Of a stretch of DNA of 9,840 nt, positions 6,125 to 9,840 are shown piece after piece. The notes beneath the pieces were generated by a model. That model did no database searches. It was not told where the DNA came from and saw only the letters and a list, made by a program, of their open reading frames with translations. The DNA lies in contig CATPAM010000396.1 in NCBI GenBank assembly GCA_955651735.1, forward strand, positions 1 to 9,840. Reading direction: 5' to 3'. The stretch's first letter is position 1; each line of letters opens with the position of its first letter. The stretch is from Candidatus Acidiferrales bacterium (GTDB lineage: Bacteria; Acidobacteriota; Terriglobia; Acidiferrales; UBA7541). The position numbers and the translations under genes were made by a program.

Positions 6125-6820
6125 CTAAACACCCTTGGTAGCCGGATCCCAAACGAATTTATGGAGCTGCAACCCGAGCCGCACCGGCAATCCGTCCGCA
6201 AGAATCCATTCCACCAGAGCTGGTGGCTGCAATCCCTGCCATTTCCCTTCCGGGTCGTCGAATACCGGGGAAAAGAGCACGGCGCGCACTCTCTGGGAGA
6301 GCTGATGCTGCAGGGTGAAGTCGCGTGCAAACTCGTAATCGCGCCGCGTTGAGAGGACAAACTTCACTTCATCGTTTGCGCCGATGGCGTCGAGATTCTT
6401 CATCTCGAAGGTGTCCGCTTCTCCGGAGTCTGGGCACTTCACGTCGACAATCTTGATGACCTCTTTCGGTAGCCGTCCCACGAATCGCTCGCCGCTGGTT
6501 TCGATCAGCACGGTATATCCCGCGGAGAGCAATTTCTCCGCCAGCGGGTAGATTTCCTCTTGCAAGAGCGGTTCGCCGCCAGTCAATTCCACGAGCGGCA
6601 CTGTTGCGTGAGAAGACTTCGCACTATCTTGCCGGCCGGCAAGCGCGTCGACGCGCGCCAGCACTTCGTCGACGCTCATCTTCTTCCCGCCGTGAAACGC
6701 GTAGGCGGTATCGCACCACGTGCACCGCAAATTACATCCCGTCAAGCGCACAAAAATGCACGGCAGGCCGGCACGTGTGCCTTCCCCCTGAATCGATTTG
6801 AAAATTTCGGTAATGAACAT
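6125..6820 (-). CDS. queE: 7-carboxy-7-deazaguanine synthase QueE (radical SAM)
   Basis: QueE rearranges 6-carboxy-5,6,7,8-tetrahydropterin to 7-carboxy-7-deazaguanine using SAM and a [4Fe-4S] cluster. The 231-residue protein begins MFITEIFKSIQGEG, the usual QueE N-terminus with the substrate-contacting IQGEG. The cluster motif is CX3CX2C at Cys29, Cys33 and Cys36 (GCNLRCTWCDT). The SAM-contact GGEP lies at 81-84 (ELTGGEPLLQ). The CX3CX2C spacing is that of the canonical radical-SAM family, not the expanded CX14CX2C variant. The start at 6820 has no clear Shine-Dalgarno. It lies 59 bases after queD and 16 before queC. Confidence 0.94.
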   Translation of the reverse strand: MFITEIFKSIQGEGTRAGLPCIFVRLTGCNLRCTWCDTAYAFHGGKKMSVDEVLARVDALAGRQDSAKSSHATVPLVELTGGEPLLQEEIYPLAEKLLSAGYTVLIETSGERFVGRLPKEVIKIVDVKCPDSGEADTFEMKNLDAIGANDEVKFVLSTRRDYEFARDFTLQHQLSQRVRAVLFSPVFDDPEGKWQGLQPPALVEWILADGLPVRLGLQLHKFVWDPATKGV

Positions 6821-6879
6821 GAAATGTACCGGCTGGGCGCCTGAGGGCCTAGTCAGAGCTCCCGCTTTGTGTCGCTCTC

Positions 6880-7260
6880 CTACTTCCCGGGACGATATTG
6901 CGCGCTGGCCGTGTCCGTCTCCCAGATAACGATGTCAGTAACGCGGGCTCCGGCGGGCAACGCCTTAACATGGCCGGTGACCTCGTCGTAAAAATACTTC
7001 GCAAGATTTTCGGCCGAAGGATTCACGGTGCGAAATGGCTCCAGATCGTTGATGAACTGGTGGTCGAGGCCGCCGATGATCTCGCGAATCACTCTCTTTA
7101 ATTCCGTAAAGTCGCAGAGTAAGCCAATGGAATCGAGCTGCGGACCTTCGACGGTCACACGCACACGATAATTATGCCCATGCACGTTCTCGCATTTGCC
7201 GTGATACCCGCGAAGCGCGTGCCCGGCGGAAAATGTCTCTTCGACGCTAACTTGAAACAT
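6880..7260 (-). CDS. queD: 6-carboxy-5,6,7,8-tetrahydropterin synthase QueD
   Basis: QueD converts 7,8-dihydroneopterin triphosphate to 6-carboxy-tetrahydropterin, the first dedicated step to preQ0. The 126-residue product has the zinc ligands His14, His27 and His29 (FSAGHAL; NVHGHNY), catalytic Cys23 (GKCEN), the Asp66-His67 pair (GLDHQF), the NPSAEN segment (80-85) and a C-terminal Glu114 (IWETD) that fits the pterin-anchoring glutamate. Length matches the family. AGGAAG lies eight bases before the ATG. The gene begins 38 bases after the helicase stop, so it may share that transcript. The upstream enzyme (GTP cyclohydrolase) and the downstream reductase QueF are not in the window. Confidence 0.93.
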   Translation of the reverse strand: MFQVSVEETFSAGHALRGYHGKCENVHGHNYRVRVTVEGPQLDSIGLLCDFTELKRVIREIIGGLDHQFINDLEPFRTVNPSAENLAKYFYDEVTGHVKALPAGARVTDIVIWETDTASAQYRPGK

Positions 7261-7299
7261 CGTTTGTTCTTCCTGGAATCCGCCCCTGGACCTTTGCTC

Positions 7300-9384
7300 T
7301 TATTGTCCTTGCAGAAACTCAGCCACATCCCTCAATTCCTGTGTGGTTGCGTACCCCGGGAGAGACTCCAAGAAAATTTTACCATACGCCATGCGTTGAA
7401 TCCGGCTATCGAGCAGCGCCAGCACGCCGCGATCGGTCTTTGTCCGAACGAGGCGTCCGAACCCTTGTTTCAGCGCGAGCACCGCTTGGGGCACTTGGAA
7501 CTCCGAAAATGCATTGCGCCCATCCTCCTGTAGAGCCTTCACGCGCGCCGCGACAATCGGGTCGCTGGGCACCGCGAAGGGCAGGCGATCTACAATGACG
7601 CAAGAGAGCTGATCCCCCGGCACGTCGACGCCTTGCCAGAAGCTCGAGGTGGCAAACAGCACTGCGCCCGGTGTGTTCTTGAATCGCTCGAGCAGCGCCG
7701 ATCGCGGCGCCGTGCCCTGCAGGAACAACGGAAACGACACGCGACCGCGCACGCGCTCGAACAGATCATTCATCTGCGAATAACTGGTGAACAAGCAAAA
7801 GGCGCGCCCTTGGCTGATTTCCAGCAATTTAACGATTTCATCCGCCGCCGTCTGCGAAAAGGCCGGATGGCGCACGTCCGGAATGGCGCGGGGCATATAA
7901 AAAAGCGCCTGCTTCCCCCAATCAAACTCCGGCGGCAGCGCTGCTTCTTTTGCGTGATCGAGTCCCAACCGTTGCCGGATGAACTCGAAACGTCCGGCGA
8001 CCGTAAGTGTGGCGGATGTCAGAACAATCGAATCGAATTGCTCGAACAACCGCGCGCGGAGAACCTGGCTCACGTCAATCGGCGTAGCAGCCAGGAAAAC
8101 ACCTTTGTTTCGGCGCTCGTACCAGTAGACGAAATTGCGTTCGTGTGATTCCAAAAGAAACGACAGCTCCTGGCGGATCTCGAAACTCCTGCGCGAGATG
8201 CGCAACAACTCCTCCGGCTTTTGCACCATTGCCGCAAACTCGGTTTCCAGCCCCTTCAAGGCGCTCACCAAAGCGTCGTAGGTTTCGCGATGCTGCTCCA
8301 GGAACGCCGCGCGTTCATTTCTTTCGAAGGGATAACGCCCATCGCGCGCGGGGAACGCGTCAAAAAAGGCTCGGCTACGCTCACGAATCCGCTGCGTGCG
8401 CCGCAACAGCGAGGGTGTACCGAGGCGCAACATTCTCATGGCCATGTCGGCGTCACGCGCCAGTTCCTCGAAACGATAGTTCGAAATCTGCCGGCCGAAG
8501 TAGTCGCTGGCTACGTCCTCCATCTCGTGCGCCTCATCAAATACCACCGCCGAATACTCCGGCAGAATGCTGCCGAAGTCGTCTTGCTTGAGGGCGAGGT
8601 CCGCGAAAAACAAATGATGATTTACGATGATCAGATCCGCTTCCTTGGCGCGCTGCTGCATGGCGGTGATGAAGCATTGCTTAAACTCCGGACATTTCTG
8701 TCCCGTGCAGGTATCACGCCGCGCGTCGATTCGCGTCCACAGGTCCGAATCGTCGGGCAGAAAAGTGAGCTCGGCGCGATCGCCGGTTTCCGTCAGCTTG
8801 GACCAATCCTGAATCTGCCGGAAGGCATCCATCTCTTCCATGTCCTTAAGAACCGGCTGGTCGGCGATCTGATGCAGCTTGGCGCGGCACAAAAAATTCG
8901 AGCGCCCCTTCATTACTGCTGCTTTCAACTCGGGTGCAAAGTGTTTTTGCAAAAATGGAATGTCTTTCTGATAGAGCTGCTCTTGCAACGACTTCGTGGC
9001 GGTGGAGATCACCACGCGGCGCCCGCTGCAAATCGCGGGCAACAGATACGCCAGCGTCTTCCCTGTTCCGGTTCCGGCTTCGACCACCACGTGATGCCGG
9101 GATTCGAGCGCGTCCTGCACCAACTCGGCCATCAGGAGTTGCGCGCGGCGGTGCTCGTAGCCACCGATCATGCAGCGTTCTAGCAGTCCGCCGGGCCCAA
9201 ACACATCCTGCATGCTTGGCTGATTTTTCTTGTCCGCCCCGGACGTTTCCGCGGGGACTTCGCTTTTCTCGGGACGCGAAGGCTCTTCATCCAACGGAAC
9301 ATAGCGCCTCTCGGCCCCGGAACTCTTTTCTCTCTGCGCCGCGGACGTCTGCCGCCCTACTGCCGTTGCTTCACGTTTTGCCAA
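7300..9384 (-). CDS. dinG: DinG/YoaA-family ATP-dependent DNA helicase (XPD-like, Fe-S)
   Basis: This superfamily 2 helicase is expected to unwind DNA 5'->3' at damaged or R-loop structures. I use a TTG start at 9384, with AGGAGA nine bases upstream, giving 694 residues. Motif I is GTGTGKT (~104-110), with the DEAH box in VVFDEAHE (~283-286). The four Fe-S cysteines fit at ~166 (SNFLCRAK), 226, 231 and 237 (TCTGQKCPEFKQCF). The C-terminal motifs are SFWQGVDVPGDQL and QGFGRLVRT. The segment before DVFGPGGLLERCMIGGYEHR (~10-57) is Lys/Glu/Ser-rich and probably disordered. An ATG at 9213 would remove it (637 residues). An upstream ATG at 9510 gives a poor N-terminus. The exact start is uncertain; the function call is firm, though choosing between DinG and YoaA subfamilies is not. 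It is likely first in a transcript that runs into queD. Confidence 0.9.
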   Translation of the reverse strand: MAKREATAVGRQTSAAQREKSSGAERRYVPLDEEPSRPEKSEVPAETSGADKKNQPSMQDVFGPGGLLERCMIGGYEHRRAQLLMAELVQDALESRHHVVVEAGTGTGKTLAYLLPAICSGRRVVISTATKSLQEQLYQKDIPFLQKHFAPELKAAVMKGRSNFLCRAKLHQIADQPVLKDMEEMDAFRQIQDWSKLTETGDRAELTFLPDDSDLWTRIDARRDTCTGQKCPEFKQCFITAMQQRAKEADLIIVNHHLFFADLALKQDDFGSILPEYSAVVFDEAHEMEDVASDYFGRQISNYRFEELARDADMAMRMLRLGTPSLLRRTQRIRERSRAFFDAFPARDGRYPFERNERAAFLEQHRETYDALVSALKGLETEFAAMVQKPEELLRISRRSFEIRQELSFLLESHERNFVYWYERRNKGVFLAATPIDVSQVLRARLFEQFDSIVLTSATLTVAGRFEFIRQRLGLDHAKEAALPPEFDWGKQALFYMPRAIPDVRHPAFSQTAADEIVKLLEISQGRAFCLFTSYSQMNDLFERVRGRVSFPLFLQGTAPRSALLERFKNTPGAVLFATSSFWQGVDVPGDQLSCVIVDRLPFAVPSDPIVAARVKALQEDGRNAFSEFQVPQAVLALKQGFGRLVRTKTDRGVLALLDSRIQRMAYGKIFLESLPGYATTQELRDVAEFLQGQ

Positions 9385-9512
9385 AAATCGGTGTCTCCTG
9401 CCCTGTCCAAACGCACAGGTGCCGTCTCGCCAACGATAGCATACGGATTGACATAACCATGACATGAGCGTGACCCTGCGCTTTGTAGGATCGAATGCGC
9501 GCTGCCGCATTT

Positions 9513-9531
9513 AGCAGTTGAACAAACTGCT
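9513..9531. repeat. 7-bp inverted repeat in the divergent intergenic region
   Basis: AGCAGTT and AACTGCT form a perfect inverted repeat around GAACA. It sits between the divergent helicase and lipoprotein genes. Its symmetry and place suit a dimeric regulator, but it does not match a LexA box I know. No supported promoter overlaps it. The rest of 9385-9633 shows nothing I can name beyond the helicase ribosome site. Confidence 0.35.
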
Positions 9532-9633
9532 CTCCTTTTGCATCTATTCTTGAGAGGCAGGCGTAAAGTTGTACTTGGAACGTTGGTGGCCGGCCCGGCT
9601 CAGGCTCGGCACTCACTTCGCCGCGGGGGCTCG

Positions 9634-9840
9634 ATGAACATCCGGAAGATCTTTGCCGCAGTGGTCTTATTGTCCGCCGTTGCTTTGATCTCGTGCAGCG
9701 GTTTGCCGAAGCCTTGCACTGTGAATTGCGGAGGCGGTGGCACCGCGACGCTCAGCATGACGTGGACGGCAGCTCCGCTCGCGCCGCCGGCCAACACCAA
9801 CCTTCTTTCTTTCATCGTCGATGTAAACACCATCACCCTC
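9634..9840 (+). CDS. Partial lipoprotein precursor (N-terminus), divergent from the helicase
   Basis: The ATG at 9634 opens a frame that stays open for 69 codons to the right edge. It begins MNIRKIFAAVVLLSAVALIS and then Cys21 in LISC, a lipobox, so the protein is an exported lipoprotein with a lipidated Cys. A short Pro/Cys linker (GLPKPCTVNC) and a four-Gly run lead to a beta-strand-rich start (TATLSMTWTAAPLAPPANTN LLSFIVDV as two pieces), which looks like an extracytoplasmic domain often seen in acidobacterial lipoproteins of unknown role. Only a weak GGGGG precedes the ATG. Function cannot be assigned from this part. Two further Cys in the linker (before the Gly run) could be a disulfide. 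Confidence 0.6.
   Translation, partial: MNIRKIFAAVVLLSAVALISCSGLPKPCTVNCGGGGTATLSMTWTAAPLAPPANTNLLSFIVDVNTITL

Noticed and set aside
6109..6360. 84-codon upstream extension of the QueC frame
   Set aside because: It overlies queE and has Cys/Arg/Ser-rich non-protein character. QueC homologues begin close to the SGGMDS loop.
6821..6879. preQ1-type riboswitch between queD and queE or before queD
   Set aside because: I looked for a short C-rich-loop hairpin with an A-rich tail and found none in this gap or in 7261-7299.
8221..9183. Plus-strand 320-residue open frame opposite the helicase
   Set aside because: It is a shadow of the helicase codons. The minus-strand frame has all helicase motifs.
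9448..9453. Perfect TTGACA on the plus strand
   Set aside because: Seventeen bases on the sequence is TGACCC, and no other -10-like hexamer lies at a usable distance.
1..9840. CRISPR array, tRNA, rRNA or insertion sequence
   Set aside because: No regularly spaced repeats, tRNA-like fold, or transposase coding was seen on either strand.

Overview
The window most likely comes from a soil-type Acidobacteriota (Terriglobia-like) chromosome. The evidence is moderate to high G+C, a secreted protein joining a carboxypeptidase-regulatory-like fold to TPRs, an Asp/Pro-rich lipoprotein start of acidobacterial look, and a dinG-queD-queE-queC neighbourhood. This placement is inference from protein character; no 16S or other marker is present. 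All genes run on the minus strand except a lipoprotein gene that enters at the right edge on the plus strand.

Positions 1-3928 (read right to left) hold the highlight: a compact lasso-peptide biosynthetic operon. Its order is B1 (PqqD-like leader-binding protein), B2 (transglutaminase-like leader peptidase), C (asparagine-synthetase-like cyclase), A (precursor), K (HprK-like kinase), and the first 33 codons of a probable class I SAM methyltransferase cut by the left edge. Most junctions are overlaps or near-overlaps: ATGA between B2 and C, ATGA between C and the longest A frame, and TGAAATG between K and the methyltransferase. The precursor carries the full leader signature YxxPxLxxxGxxxxxT and predicts a 20-residue core, SAGNMHMLD + GGTMIGMRRTA, with a Ser1-Asp9 nine-residue ring. 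The precursor has its own near-perfect Shine-Dalgarno (AGGAGG) seven bases before a GTG, which I take as its real start. The kinase and methyltransferase suggest a decorated lasso peptide. No export or immunity gene is visible before the left edge.

Positions 3929-4146 are intergenic and hold a candidate terminator for the upstream gene and a candidate promoter for the lasso operon. Positions 4147-5295 encode a secreted protein with an N-terminal beta-sandwich domain and C-terminal TPRs. It is preceded by a candidate promoter and a 5'-UTR hairpin.

Positions 5386-7260 encode queD, queE and queC, which convert 7,8-dihydroneopterin triphosphate to preQ0, the precursor of queuosine. They follow closely behind a DinG/YoaA-family XPD-like helicase gene (7300-9384, probable TTG start). 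Positions 9385-9633 form a divergent intergenic region with a 7-bp inverted repeat. From 9634 a plus-strand lipoprotein gene runs off the right edge.
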